From NCBI RefSeq assembly GCF_021018895.1, contig NC_079376.1:22997501-23061500 (forward strand): 64,000 nucleotides of DNA. The letters run 5' to 3'. The stretch is from Seriola aureovittata. Taxonomy: Eukaryota > Chordata > Actinopteri > Carangiformes > Carangidae. Below, in pieces: positions 1-12,399 of the stretch (within the stretch, counting starts at the first letter, position 1; the number at the start of each line of letters is the position of its first letter). The notes beneath the pieces were generated by a model that made no database searches, was not told the origin of the DNA, and saw only the letters and a program-made list of their open reading frames with translations. The position numbers and the translations under genes were made by a program.

Positions 1-645
1 GAAGGTGACGTGTTACGCTGATTATTCTTCGAGCTTATTTGCTCCTCTTTCACCTTGTTCTGTTAACACCTCCTGATGTCAACAGCACAGTCACAGCGAC
101 ACTGATGATGCTCAAGTTCTATTTATGGGTTGGATACGTTAAACGAGACGGATACACAAGTGTCGTAGTAAGGTGTTGGACCACCAGCAGCTTCTGTGCA
201 CCTCGTGCAAAACACTCTCTAGGGAGAGCTCTAAGTGGAACACCTTAAGGTGAAGCTTGCTTGAGCGTTGACCCGAGAGGCCAGTAGGTGTTCTTTTATA
301 GATTTGGCCTTGGTTTTTTACCATATTATAAAAGAGCAGGTAACGTAGCAGGCGTTAGCATGCTCACATACAGTCTATGGATGTACAGGTGTTCTGTATT
401 TGCAGTGTGTTTGCTGTTAATCTATTTGTTTTGGCAGCATGTTTTTTCATTTGCAGCTTGTTTCCGTTGTTGTATTTGTTTTGTATTTTCGTATGATTGT
501 CGTATAACCATTCAGTGAACCTGCAGTAAACATTATTCAGGATTTTCCCCTGTCTGTAGGTGTTAATTACTTCTGTAGTAAATACAAAACACAAAAATAT
601 ATAAATGAAGGTAAAACTATGTTCCTGTACCTGTCTTCAGTTAAT

Positions 646-1064
646 CAGTGATGGACGAATTATTTACTTTACTTAATTAAAAGTACCCCTGGACTGGGGA
701 TGGGTATACAGAGACAACCATTCATGCTCACATTCACACCTATGGGTAATTTAAAGTCGCCCTATAACCGAACCTGCATGTCTTTGAATCATGGGAGGAA
801 GCCGGAGCACCTGAAGGAAATCCATGCAGGCGAGAGGAGCAACAAAATGCAAACTCCACTTTTAACCAGTAAAACTATTGGATAGTTTATTGTATAAGCC
901 TATATTATATTTTGATTTTAAAATCTTGATCTGCAAAGTGGTAATATAGTCACATAATATGGTGAAGTAAAATACTAATACAAGTAAGGTAGAAGTCAGT
1001 TCTGTATTTAAGTATAGTACTTAGGCAAATGTACTAATGTGTATTATTATTATTTTCACCACTG
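646..1064. mobile_element. hAT-type MITE, interrupted
   Basis: The left end begins CAGTGATGGACGAATTATTT and the right end closes with TTTTCACCACTG, so the two termini are inverted copies of CAGTG(A/G)TGG. The subterminal sequence alternates tracts such as ACTTTACTTAATTAAAAGTA and AAGTATAGTACTTAGG. This matches the common fish hAT non-autonomous pattern with repeated AAGTA words next to the ends. A LINE 3' end occupies the middle. I do not see a clean 8-bp target duplication, so the copy is old or its ends are eroded. No coding capacity. Confidence 0.55.
692..866 (-). mobile_element. LINE 3'-end fragment
   Basis: This segment contains ACCATTCATGCTCACATTC, CCTGCATGTCTTTGAATCAT and GGGAGGAAGCCGGAGCACC. 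These words belong to a very abundant fish non-LTR retrotransposon 3' region, read here in reverse. A second, better preserved copy with a target duplication is at 14594-14796. It lies inside the hAT MITE at 646-1064 and so inserted after it. The parent LINE clade (L2, RTE or other) cannot be fixed from the tail alone. Confidence 0.5.
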
Positions 1065-1250
1065 GCATCAGTGTGTTTCAGTGTTTGTATTTTTGTATGA
1101 TAAAAATGATCCATATGATCTGCTAAAGTCTGCTCTGCCATGACACTGAGATGTCAGTTGTTAGTATTTGTGCTAATTGGTGATGACAGTTTGTCTGGGA
1201 GGCCCTGATGTAGTGTGATCAGCCAGCCGCGTCTGCTCCACGCACCCCCT

Positions 1251-1252
<2 letters not shown>

Positions 1253-1289
<37 letters not shown>

Positions 1290-1303
1290 ACATACACACA
1301 CAT

Positions 1304-1363
<60 letters not shown>

Positions 1364-1410
1364 ACACATACACGCACACACACACATACACGCACACACA
1401 CACACACACA
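1253..1410. repeat. Compound (CA)n microsatellite
   Basis: About 158 bp of CA repeats broken by CATA and CACG variants, which gives a higher-order pattern inside the array. All open frames here (Thr-His or Cys-Val repeats) are artefacts. Confidence 0.98.
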
Positions 1411-2340
1411 TTTGGCTGTAGGTAGGAGGGTCAGCAAAGCCCAGGGTGGCTGTGATGGATGGGCAACTGTTATGGTGCGTTGAATTTGCTTAAAGCTGGA
1501 GATTAATCTGCTTTTGTGTTAACGCTGTTACACACTTGCCTGTGTGTAGGTGTAAGCTCAGGTGTACATGGGGTGGAGGGTGACAAGAGCTAAGAAGTGA
1601 TAAGTGTGATTCTGATGTCTGACGCGTACAGGCAGCGGGGCTGAACCACTCTCACCTTCAGCTCTACTGCCCCACTTGGGTTGGCCTGGGGAGGGGGGGG
1701 GGGGGGGGTAGCAGCTAGATAAATGACCTCTCCCTCGCTCCACTCCTCCCTCTGCTTGCTCTCTCATGCTCTACCCATTTTGAGAAGGTCAGAGAGTCAG
1801 GGGGAGGGAGGGAGCTCTTCTCCTCTCTCACTCTGTCCTGAATAAGGCGTCCTGCTTAGTGCACTGCATATAGAGAGCACTACAGCAGAGCTCTGAACGC
1901 AACCTTTCCCCCAACCAAACAGCTCACCGCCACACTGCTGAGTGTGCTTCAAGCATGATTACAGTTATTTTCAACCTGGGCTTACCCAACCCTAGTTGTT
2001 GCGGACATGACAGTCGATGGTGTTCAGAATTTCATCATTTACTTCACTGTAGAGCTTCAGATCACCACTAGGGTTGTTCCCTTAATACAGACCCAGAGGG
2101 ACACAGCAATCTGTAACAGCTGAGTCTAAGAAATGATTAAACATGTCCCCCTCAACACGACACTTCCACTGCAATTATACATCTTTAAATAGCTGTGAAT
2201 ATCAAAAACAGCTCAGTAATCAAAGTATATTTGATTGCTGAAAACCCGCATGCACACATTTTCCTGTTTTAGTTGAAGCTGCTAGTATTGTTGTAGGTTC
2301 AGATATTAGGAGAGACAAACTTTAGCTGCTTCAACTTAGC
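1411..2340. other. Unique sequence, no gene seen
   Basis: Apart from the G16 tract and a short GGGAGGGAGGG patch near 1800, I see no repeat family, open frame or RNA structure that I can support. Confidence 0.5.
1693..1708. repeat. G16 homopolymer
   Basis: Sixteen consecutive G residues, a likely site of length error in assembly and of G-quadruplex formation. Confidence 0.95.
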
Positions 2341-2660
2341 TTCAGAACGTCTTCCATTTAAAAATGATGGAGTCCACTGTGCTCATGGGAACCTTCGATG
2401 CAGCAGAATTTTTTTCAAGAGAAATGGGAGAGACTCAGCTAAGTTTCGAGTGTCATAACAAAGTCTCTGAAAACTTATGTCAATGTGATATTTCAGTTTT
2501 TCCTTTTCAACACATTTGCAAACATTTCTAAAATTCAGTTTTCACTCTCTCATTGTGGGTTATTGAGTGTAGATTGAAGAAATGGATTTAAATTTATTTC
2601 AGCAAAAGGCTGCAACATAACAAAATGTGAAAAAAGTTGTCTGAACACTTTCTGAATGCT
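2341..2660 (-). pseudogene. Tc1-like transposon remnant (5' end and HTH fragment)
   Basis: Read on the minus strand, it starts with GCATTCAGAAAGTGTTCAGA and continues through CACATTTTGTTATGTTGCAG. This is the typical terminal and untranslated sequence of one fish Tc1 lineage. It then runs into a short coding remnant at about 2341-2420 that reads SAASKVPMSTVDSIIFKWK, which matches the DNA-binding N-terminal region of Tc1 transposases (usual pattern A-L-K-V-P-x-S-T-V-x-S-I-I-x-K-W-K). The spacer between terminus and coding part is shorter than in a full element, so there is an internal deletion. No catalytic DDE region is present. Confidence 0.65.
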
Positions 2661-2798
2661 TTGTAAATGACAAAGTCTGTGCCTTTCAAAAACAACCAAT
2701 ATGACTGTTTATAAGCTTCACTTTAAGCAACTGAACCTACTTGGTTGATGTTAAGGAAAGATTATTATCTTAGCAGCCCGCTATCTCTGGAAATGTCA

Positions 2799-2800
<2 letters not shown>

Positions 2801-2880
<80 letters not shown>
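2801..2880. repeat. (TA)40 microsatellite
   Basis: A perfect TA dinucleotide array of about 80 bp. It can extrude as a cruciform and is probably length-polymorphic. Confidence 0.97.
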
Positions 2881-2882
<2 letters not shown>

Positions 2883-5800
2883 CACTTTATACAGTAGAGG
2901 ACTCCTGACGTGTCGGGCCCCTGAACCTCTGTCCAGCTGGCCGGTTACATAATCCATCCATGACCGTGATCCTTCCCATCTAACCTTGGAAAGCAGATGT
3001 TTTGTAGAAAGAAAAAAATTCACAATAACATTTTTTTGTCATTGAATGTAATCAAAGTTCCAGAATCAACGATTTGTCTGGTAATTAGGTTGGGTGTATG
3101 AGACTAGATGCAAAAGGTGAGAGACTTCCTGACAGGAAAACATGCAGGAAAAGACACACGGGTCATTTTAAGAAAGAGAAATCAGACAGCACTACCTGTA
3201 CTGTGAGGTTAGGCAGCAGTCTGGTGTAACTCAGAACACAGGTTTAAGCAGGCACCTCACACACCGACACAACTACACAACTACACACACACACACTTAT
3301 TCAATCTGCTTTAAACATGTTACAGTTGCTGCTATCTGGACTTGCTGGTGCTAACTGCCATTCACTGGTCAGTATCTTCACCTTATCACTGTGACACAAC
3401 AAGCATTTGGAAATCTATTTTAATCATTTGATATATTATCGTGTGTGTACAGACAACACTGAGGAATACTGTTGTATCTGGCACAGTTCAGTCTGTTCCC
3501 ACAGGGAGGTTTTGATTTTTCTCTACCCAGTATGACATAGATTTGTGAATGGAGCTATTCCTTTTACATTACATTATTAAAGTCCATTTTAGAAGCTTAG
3601 CTATTATAGTGCACTGTGACAGTAATCTATCACGATCAATTCTTTATAGAAAGCCCAGGTGTGCGCAGGTAAGTGAAATAGTCTCAGTTGTTAGTTGTCC
3701 TGCAGGGAGCAATTAGAGGAGCTATTTGTAAATTTTGCTACAGCCAACATTAGCATCAGCAACTGTTTACTTAACAGTCTTGGCAAGAACCTCAGCCATC
3801 GTTGCGTTTACAGGACCAGAGGTTATAATACACTCTCTGAGCAGCACCACCTCTCCAGGGCAACCTAGACGCCACAGTGACTTGGTATTGGACATTACTA
3901 AGACAGTTTACCTGTGCTGGAGCTAGGTGGTTAGCATGCCAACTTCAGTAGAAATAACATTGGTGTTGCTTTCTGCTGGAGACAGCTCTTGGTATGTAGC
4001 CTGAAGGAATGAAGATCGATGCTGAACTTGAAGCGTTTCTTCTAGACTGGTAAGTAAACACCTGTTAATGCTAACATTAGCTATGTAGCAATAGCAAAAC
4101 TAAATAGCAGTTAAAAATGGATGTGCGTTGATGGTTTCATTTTAGACACTTAAATCTTCATTTCATGCCTACATGTTGAAACATTTCAAGACTGATGGCA
4201 TAAGTGGAGTCCTTTATAAAGCTATCTTACAACTGACACTGATTAACATGCTGCGGCCGGCTCCTCAAATTTGTGTTTTCAGCGAGAGATTTGAGCAATA
4301 AGATCACACATCAACACGTCCTTGTGACACAAAGTCAGCGGTAAGATGAAAAAGAATCCCCCTGCTAGAATCAGTGTAGCATGCGTATCATAACAGTTGT
4401 CTATACAATACGTGAAGCAACATCAGCACACTGCCGTCAGTGTATTAGAGGAGTTGCATTGTAAAGTGGTGACTGTGCGACATCAACAACCTTGAATTAT
4501 CCGTTAGGATAAAAGCAGCACCAAGGTGACTCGATGCAACTATTGTCAGATGGTCCCTGTTTTTTCTTCAGCAAAGCGTGAAAGTGAAACGACCCACTGA
4601 TTCCCTCAGCGCTAAATGGAAAATATCACATTGCACACACTCCTGCCTCCAAATTAAACACCACTTAGGAGAAGAGGAGAGAAACTGTTGTTCAATATTT
4701 TGCGTTCGCTTGTTATGTAGAAATGTATAGATGTCAATTTATACAGAAAAATTTGAACTGCTATATTCATATGGAAGCCTAAATGCTCTAAATAAGAAAA
4801 ATATCCTCTATGTTTCAGTGGGTAAACTACAACATTAAATTTTTTTTGGCCGTACCCATGCTACCAAGGAATGCTTGATGCTCATTTGACTCTAATTTGC
4901 CCCTAAATGACTCCTGTGTTATATATATATATGACATGTTCTGCTACTTGTTAGCTGGTGAAATATAAACCGTCTCAGAAAAGTAGCATTTCTCCACAGA
5001 CTCATAAGAAACCAAGCAAAAATAAAATTGTCAGAAATGAAAGCCTCTGATCCTTCTGCACTATATTGCTACATGTCTACTTATCAGTTCCTGTGTTTGC
5101 AGGTCAGCCTTCTCTTTGCTTCCTACCATGCCCCGCGTTCCGAGTGAGCTTCCATGGGGTTTGTTTATATCCTCATTTGTTTGCTTGTTTGTTTGTGCAT
5201 TCGCTCTGCTCTGCAGCTGAGCTAACAAGGCGCCATTTTGCCCGGGCCGCTGGTACGGTCCAATTAAAGCGTGTGATCAGCCAGAACGCTTTAATGATGG
5301 TTGTGGTGCCGGAGTTGACCGGCTTACCACGAGACAGAGAGAGAAAGAGAGATGGCATACTGTGAGGTGGTGACTGCAGCACACCAGTGTTGTGGCTCAG
5401 TGGCTCCACTGCAGACAACAGACAGGGTAAAATTAGCCTTCCTCTCCTTTTGTCATGAAGAAGGGAAAGACCAGCCAGCTGCAGGAGCTGCCTGAAAACT
5501 ATTGTTAGAGTCTGTTTGAGCACGAGCACCTTGTATTGTTTTCACTGCACAAGGCATATTAACTTAATAACAGTCATATCTGTCTACATATGATGGCATG
5601 AAGATCAACGAAGAGTGTAATAAGCCAGACATGCCGTGCTGGGTCATGTCATTTGAAGTCATTTGTATGGGGTTAATTTTGTCTGTTAATAAAAAGTACA
5701 AAAAAATGTGGAATCGCAGACCAGCCAAAATAAACTGCAACACAGAATTACCATCATTCAAAAATATAACAAAGACCTACATTGTGAAATTCAAAGAAAG

Positions 5801-6960
5801 GTTTATTCACAGCTTGTATTGACTGTGTTTTGGTTTCTTATTTTTGGTTTGCAACTTAAAGTTTTTCATTAAAACTGTTCAGTTTTTCTTTGCACTTTTC
5901 TGAGTTTTCTGAGTTTGGTCTCTATGGTAAATGAACAAATATAAGTGAACAAATAGGGATCTTCTATTGGTCTGATAAACAGTTGTATCATGTCATACCC
6001 TACAGGGAATTCTGAGAAGTGGCTGTAGCACTCAGTGCTATCAGCCAGTACCTTCCTTTTTATCTTTGTGTTATTACTGAGCCATGTGGATAGCTTCTCT
6101 TTTTTTTCCAAGATGACCTTGTGTTTGTTTTGTTGTTTTGTTTTATTAACTTTGGTATCTTCCAAAGTTACAGTCTTTATATAGTGATAATAATAACGCC
6201 AATACTAAAACTATAATAGTAATTACTTTATGCAGTACTTTTCAAAATAGAGTACTTAACATGGTTTTCAGCAGGAAATTAGGCAGGAAAAGTAGACATT
6301 TGAAATAAAATAAAACAAAACAAAATGATCTTAAAATACCCCAAATGTGAAATAAAACAATAAAACAACAGAAAAAAATTATGAAACTCTCAATGTTTCT
6401 CTAAGCTGCAGTGGAGAGCAGCAACACACTGAAATGTTGTACTAAAAAGACTGTAACCTTGAGAGATACACATTTAAATTGTGTAACTCAGACTGCTGAA
6501 GTCTCACATTAACGATAAGCTTCTGAATACATTTCCACACAGAATGAGGACTGCAGATTTTGTCCATCATCGATGCATTGGAATCAGATTAAGTATCTTT
6601 TAATGGCCAGTATGAACATGTTTACAGCTAATGAAACCTGTTTCTTCAAGACGGAATTGAAATATTGTGTACCTTTCCTTTAATGGAAGAGCGCTATATA
6701 AAATAATTGACACCTATTGAAGGATTTAGGGTCACGTTCCAAATCACAAGTCACACATCCTGTCAATCACACACTCACACACACGGTGACACTATGTACA
6801 GTATGTTTGTTTTGTTTATCCACAGCACTACCGTTACGTTGGAGCATGTTTATGAAATGCCCTCACGTATACACACACATGCTGTCTAACCCAACCGTGC
6901 GTGGGTGTATGTGGGTGTGTATTGGTTTGTGTGTCCATGTGGCACATGTGCAAGAGTGAG
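2881..6960. other. Mostly unique sequence; weak exon-like signals
   Basis: No recognised gene. A strong splice-donor-like GTAAGT follows short exon-like stretches at about 3666 and 4050 (see findings). At about 5210-5340 there is a GC-rich patch with AATTAAAGCG and CGCTTTAATG words that could be a conserved non-coding element. The rest is AT-rich with small TA and CA runs. I support no repeat family here. Confidence 0.4.
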
Positions 6961-6965
6961 TATGT

Positions 6966-7033
6966 TTGTGTGTGTGTGTGTGTGTTTGTGTGTGTGTATG
7001 TGTGTGTGTGTGTATGTGTGCGTGTGTATGTGT
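6966..7033. repeat. (TG)n microsatellite, imperfect
   Basis: TG repeats interrupted by TTTG and TATG units. Confidence 0.9.
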
Positions 7034-7197
7034 ATAGCATCCGACCCTTGGCTCTCAGCAGAGGCCAGCGTCTGTTGTGGAGCCCTCTAATGGACGCCCA
7101 GCTGGAGTCAGGCACACACAAGGGCAGCCAAGGTCACAGCCACTACCTCTTAGGACCCCATCATTTGGCAGAGCTCTGCAGCCTGCAGTCTGCTCTG

Positions 7198-7200
<3 letters not shown>

Positions 7201-7242
<42 letters not shown>
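7201..7242. repeat. (TG)21 microsatellite
   Basis: A perfect TG array of 42 bp, followed by degenerate TG-rich sequence to about 7345. Confidence 0.95.
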
Positions 7243-7243
<1 letters not shown>

Positions 7244-7950
7244 TTCTGTCTGTGTGTTTATGTGTGTTTTCTGACTACTGTGTATGTGTCTGTGTGATAT
7301 TGTATTTTTCTGTGTATTTGAATGGGTGTGGGTGTGTATGTGCCTTGAAAAGAAGGCATAACAAGGGAACAGTGTGACTCAAGGACCACATACTCATCCT
7401 TGTCACACATACATGACTAAAATACAACATTTTTTTCTGATTAGTTGTAAATAGAACAGAAGCCACTATTTGTTTTGGTCCAAATATAAAACTAACTTAC
7501 TTAATTAAAGCCCAGTCAAACAGCAGTTGTCAATCATACAGTGGGTCTGATTGCTGCCTTTGAAGTTCTTTCAGTTTGTTTTGTAATTACAGTGCATGGA
7601 GCAAACAAAGAGGCAAAAAGTCAATAGCCACCCAAGGCAAATACAAGGAAAAATGCAGAAATTGTGAGGGTAAAAAAAATTGTGAATAAGTTCTGAGAAT
7701 TTTTTTATCTTTCAATCCAATATTGTACATTACCCATTTGTTCTAGACTTGTGCTGCTGGTTTGATGTGTAGAGTCAGCACAGTAGTAACTGTTCTTTAA
7801 ACCACTGTTAATAAGAGAGAGAGAGAGAGAGAGAAACAAGAAACTCTATGGAACTGAAAATAATGTCACTTCTACATAATACATAGAAGGGCTTTTTCCA
7901 TTTTTCCTCACTGCATCCTGACAGCATCGCTACTGTCAAGTCAGTGCACT

Positions 7951-8020
7951 GTGGCGCTCTCCACGGTGCTGGATAGCTCCCATAGCCCGGCAGCAGGATC
8001 AGCACCTTGGAGAGCGCCAC
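7951..8020. other. Imperfect 22-bp hairpin
   Basis: The left arm begins GTGGCGCTCTCCA and the right arm (7999-8020) ends TGGAGAGCGCCAC. The arms pair over about 21 bp with one mismatch and one bulge, around a loop of about 25 nt. Size and shape are like a pre-miRNA, but it may equally be a small inverted-repeat relic. No known miRNA seed is recognised. Sequence on either side up to 8919 shows nothing else that I can support apart from a (GA)n run at 7814-7834. Confidence 0.5.
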
Positions 8021-8919
8021 TATAAGAGAGGAAGTTACTGGTTGTACAGTGTCGCTAGCAGTTTACAGCTTGCTGTTGTGAAAGAATGCATTTTACACCA
8101 TGAGTAAAGTTATGTGTACTGTCAGTCACATCCCTCCAGTACATGGCTGTCTGGATATGTTTTAAAATGGGGAAACAAACTAAGAAAGATAATTGGGTCT
8201 GGGGTCCTCCCCCTGAAGAAAAGCACTAGTCTAGATTAGTTAGACTGAAGTGCTATGAAAACCATCAAGAACATCTTAGATGGATCGACTAGAAAAATCG
8301 CAATCTCATATTTGAAATTATATTTTTAAAAACATTATGTAGGCTACTAGACCATTTTCAATGTCAAACAGGAACAAACAATTTATATAAATGAAATGCA
8401 TCACAGTATGACTTGGATAATTAAACCTGGTTAAACAAGGTTAAACCTGGGGGTTGTTATTCTCAACAACCACAAGGTCATTTTCAACTGAACAACTGTA
8501 AGTGCAAACAATGTGGATCAATGAAATGGTCTCAACAACTATTATAATGCCACCTGTTTATTTTACTCACACGTTCTATTCTCACAGCACCACTAGCTGG
8601 TATAGTTGTAAGGTCATACAGGAATCAATAATCAATACTTCAAAAGCATTTGAACCTACTTTATCTCAAATAAAGGTTTATTGTAATGCACACAAATTGT
8701 GTGCTCTGGACTCTGGAAATGATGTATTTTATATAATTATATATACATATAATTATATATTTAAGATAACTATATTCCTTTATGGAGTGGGTTTGAGGCT
8801 TCCTCTCTGATATTTGAGATTTTGATTTGAGAGAGATGAAAGCGTGTTGGTAACCCGAACAAAATGCAAAATAATGTTATATTACTATATTACCAGAGTG
8901 CGAATTATACAGTGACAAT

Positions 8920-9970
8920 CAGGGGTGTCAACTTGTTCTACAGGGTGAAAGGGAACAGCGCAAGCATGTGCTACATTGAACTGAAAGCTGTCAAAGAAAT
9001 GTAATGGAGTAGAAAGAACAATATTTTTCTCATTGCTCTTGGCTGAGCACCAGTGTTTGCTAAAATTAGATCATGTATGACATTTTATATTAGTAATGAC
9101 ATGACAAGCCAACACTGGAAATTAAAAGGAGCGTTATCAGCAGTAATTCATGTGGTAAGTAACTTTAAATTGGCTGAATAAAACGTTTGAGTGACTGAAC
9201 TTTGTATATACAAAAAAAAATAGTGGAGGCTCGTTGTCACCCTTTACAGAAGGCGTAAAATGGTTTAATCCACCCCTGCACAGGGATTCCCCAAAACAGA
9301 AACACAGCTAATTGCTAGTTGTGCAACTGCTAATACTGGAGCGTTAATTTGCACGAGATAGTTATGTCTTTCCCCAAGAAAGGGGAAAAAAATTAAGAAA
9401 GAAAGGAAATAGAAGAAAAGCAAGCTGAGGGAAAACAACTCCTAACTGATTTCTTTCAAAAGAAAGATGAGCTCAACGGTTTAAGAATGGTTTACGCTAA
9501 TATCAGCAGTTGTTTAGATTGAAGGCAGTCAGCGAGGAATCATTGCATTGTATAACATGAATTAATCAATATCATACATTAATCAGCATTATACCTACAA
9601 TGTTATATGACATATTTATCAAATAAATAAAATACCTAGCAAAGCTTAACATCATGAAACACATGGCCCTTAGCTTCAGAAACAGCCACAGAGAGTGGAG
9701 CAGGTCACTCATCACCTCCTGATGTTACTGAGGATGTGAGACACGGTGAGCTCATATAGTGACATATCACAGATTATTGTTACTTGTTTAAATGTGGTAG
9801 TTCATTAGTGGCTACCCTAATAACCGATCCATGTGTACAATTGTCTGCCTGATTATTTGTAAAAAATTTTTTTAAAGATGAGTGAGATACATGGATCAAG
9901 GGAGGAAGGGGGCCCACAGAGACTGCTTTTGTATAGGGCCCAGAGTTTTGTGCTACGCCCCTTCTTGTGT
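8920..9970 (+). mobile_element. Possible hAT-related remnant
   Basis: CAGGGGTGTCAACTTGTT at 8920 and ...GGATTCCCC after CACCCCTG at 9271-9278 look like inverted hAT-type ends. From 9363 a decayed frame reads MSFPKKGKK, then (after a shift) AEGKQLLTDFFQKKDEL. This resembles the lysine-rich start of hAT-family transposases, which commonly has a T-(D/N)-F-F motif. Near 9945 the words GGGCCCAGAGTTTTGTGCTA and CGCCCC recall hAT right ends in fish. The pieces may belong to more than one element. There is no DDE or BED domain that I can read. Confidence 0.3.
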
Positions 9971-10500
9971 GACACAGGGAGCAGAAACTTGAGGACGGGG
10001 CCACTGATGGAGGGAGGTAGGCAGACTAGATGTTACAGTCCACTTAAGGTGTGTTTGAAATCATATTACAAAATTCTTCCAGATATGAATATGGGAAAAA
10101 TATTGTAATATTTACAATTACAGGTAAGTAGCATATATACATGTTTCAACCCCCCAAACTGTTGTTTTTACCTTTTTTTTGGAAATGGAGTCCAAGGGGG
10201 TCAAACTCCCACATTCCCCCCATAATTTGAACCCTATATGTTACTAGATTTCAGTATTAAGGTACAGTTACATCCAGGAATTTTTGCAAAGGCATACAAA
10301 CCTAAAAACCTGTTATTAAGAATCATAAGAAAGGTTCAAAGCCCCAGAGACACAGAGCGTCGCCTTAACCATAGTAACTCAGAGGAGGGAGAAGAGCCGC
10401 TGACTCCTCTGAGCAGCATGGGAATAAATTACAATATAACAGATTGTTGATATTTCTCTGTTTCCCCCGATGGTCTGAGTAAGTCACTGCTACTGCTCGG
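9971..10500. other. Unique sequence, no gene seen
   Basis: A consensus splice donor (CAGGTAAGT) occurs at about 10119, but there is no convincing open frame ending at it. Nothing else is supported. Confidence 0.4.

Positions 10501-10539
<39 letters not shown>
10501..10539. repeat. (TGC)13 trinucleotide repeat
   Basis: Thirteen perfect TGC units (CAG class on the minus strand). No open frame that looks coding runs through it, so a polyglutamine or polyalanine tract is not supported. Confidence 0.95.
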
Positions 10540-11399
10540 GCTGTCTGATTCCTCTTTAGGCGCAGCGACGTTATCAGTTATAGATTTCTTTTCCATGCCG
10601 CACCTATAGTCTACCGACTCCAGGTGCTGTGGAGCTTTTGTGAGCTCATGAAGCTCATATCTTGTGAGGTCCCTCGTTGGTCAAAGCCCGTGCGTTAAGG
10701 CGCCAGTCGACACAAATACAGCAAGAGTGTGTGTGCCTATGCCAGACTTGTGTGTATTGTGTGGCCCACTGTTTTGATCTCTCATGCAGGCTGCAGTAGT
10801 TGAAGTGCAGAGCATCAAACAGAATGCTACAAGATGGTGAAGGTTCTTCCTCACGCTGCTTAGAACAGTCAAGTCGCTGCTTGATTTGTGTGTGATGCAC
10901 ATATGAAAACCATTCTGGTTGCAGGCTTTGTGTTTTGCCATCAAAAATACAAAAAGTCATTTGCAACAACTTGCAACAAAAGCCATTGAAAGAGAGCTTA
11001 TTCTTGACAGTTTATGGCGTAATTTCAAATTCCTTTAGATCAGGAACACTGAGATTTTTCCTTTTTCGTTTGTGGTGGCCACAAGAATGAAAAAATACAA
11101 ATAAAAAATACATATAAAAGATCAACAGCAGTGTGTCTTTCCAGAGACAATTTCCCGGTTACAGACCTGAGCTCCTTTTTAGTTAAGAAACAGAGAACCA
11201 GATTCCTGACATTATATCCTGGCACGCTGCTGTTGAGCTAGCTTGTGTGTAACACACAACTCTCAATGAACATTTCTTTCATTGACCTTTAAAAAGTGAA
11301 AAACTCCTGATCAGATAAATAAGTATCTACTACAAAACTTTAAATTAGAATTGAGTAAATCGATTTCAACTAAGTTAAACAAAAGAACAGTGCTATTGT

Positions 11400-12153
11400 A
11401 TTGTATAATTACCACTGAACATAATCCAAAAGAAAGGTGCTTGACTGAATCCAAGTCAGAAGACAGGTAATAGTTTTTTTCTTCTATAAAAACTCTTGTC
11501 ATTGTCCTGTTTGAAAATTCCTGACACTGGACGTGAGGCTTTTCATTCAGTATTTGGGTGTACAAACTTTCATTTACAGTACCATGTGTAAAGGTCATCT
11601 CTCCTACACCCTTTGCACTCATGCAGGCCCATATCAGCAAACTCCCACCGCCATCTTTCACAGTGGGCACTGTGCAGTCACTGTGGTGGTCCTGGCCAGG
11701 TCAACGCCAAACATGCTGGACCCCATCTGATCCAAACTCATTTATTTTGGTTTCATCTGACCAAAGAATGTGCTGCCAATATTCATAATGCCTCTTTTCA
11801 TGTTCTTTGGCCGAGTGTAATCTTGCAGTTTTGCGCCATTTTGTGAACAATGGTTTTCTTCTTGGATGACAACCATAGAGCTTGACCTCATGCAATGCCT
11901 ACACACTGACTGATCAGTCACTGAAACACCAATTTCACCGGATTAACCTCTAAGCCAAGTCAGAGGCGCGTGTCTCCCTGTTCTTCAGTGCAAGGTTGCG
12001 TAAATAGTGAAGTGTGTGTGGCATCATTTTTTGAGGTCACTGTTCCTTCTGCTATGTTAGGAAGTATGGCTCCTCCTAACTGTGTTGTGCTGTTGCTCTT
12101 GTCCCCTCTCCCCATCTTACTTGTTCAGGCAGCTCCTCACTATGTTGAGCCAT
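11400..12153 (-). pseudogene. Tc1/mariner-like transposase pseudogene
   Basis: The element would have cut and pasted itself through a DDE transposase. A start-like ATG at 12153 opens MAQHSEELPEQVR, as in the N-termini of this family. The catalytic core is clear. At about 11895-11701 the reading includes YGCHPRRKPLF, ARLHSAKEHEK and WSDETKIN; the D of SDET is the first catalytic residue (about 11757). Then come FGSDGVQHVW, a stop codon, PTVKDGGGSLL, SAKGVGEMTF, and in another frame FKQDNDKSF, which holds the second Asp. The third acidic residue and the LNPIEHLW region are missing: the frame dissolves by about 11400. Stops and frameshifts show that it is dead. 10540-11399 next to it holds no supported feature. 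Confidence 0.85.
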
Positions 12154-12399
12154 GATGCATTAAAAGTTGCAATTGGCCTTAACTGGAAATCACAGGTGTA
12201 GCCACTTTTCTTGCATTGAGGTTATTTGTTAGGCATTATAGTACATCTAACCCTTTTTGTTGTTTATTTTAATCATAGATGAGCTCAAATACCCTCCAGC
12301 ATTGGTCCTCGCCTATGCCAGTGGTTCCAACTTATATAGGCCCACTAGTGGGCTGCGAAGGTATTGCAAGTGGGCCGACAAATCATTTACAAAACAGTA

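Noticed and set aside
1154..1437. Several Cys-Val and Thr-His repeat frames
   Set aside because: They are translations of a CA/TG microsatellite. The same holds for similar frames at 6.9-7.4, 13.2, 22.1, 23.1, 28.7, 36.9, 40.0, 43.5, 44.4, 54.6 and 60.4 kb.
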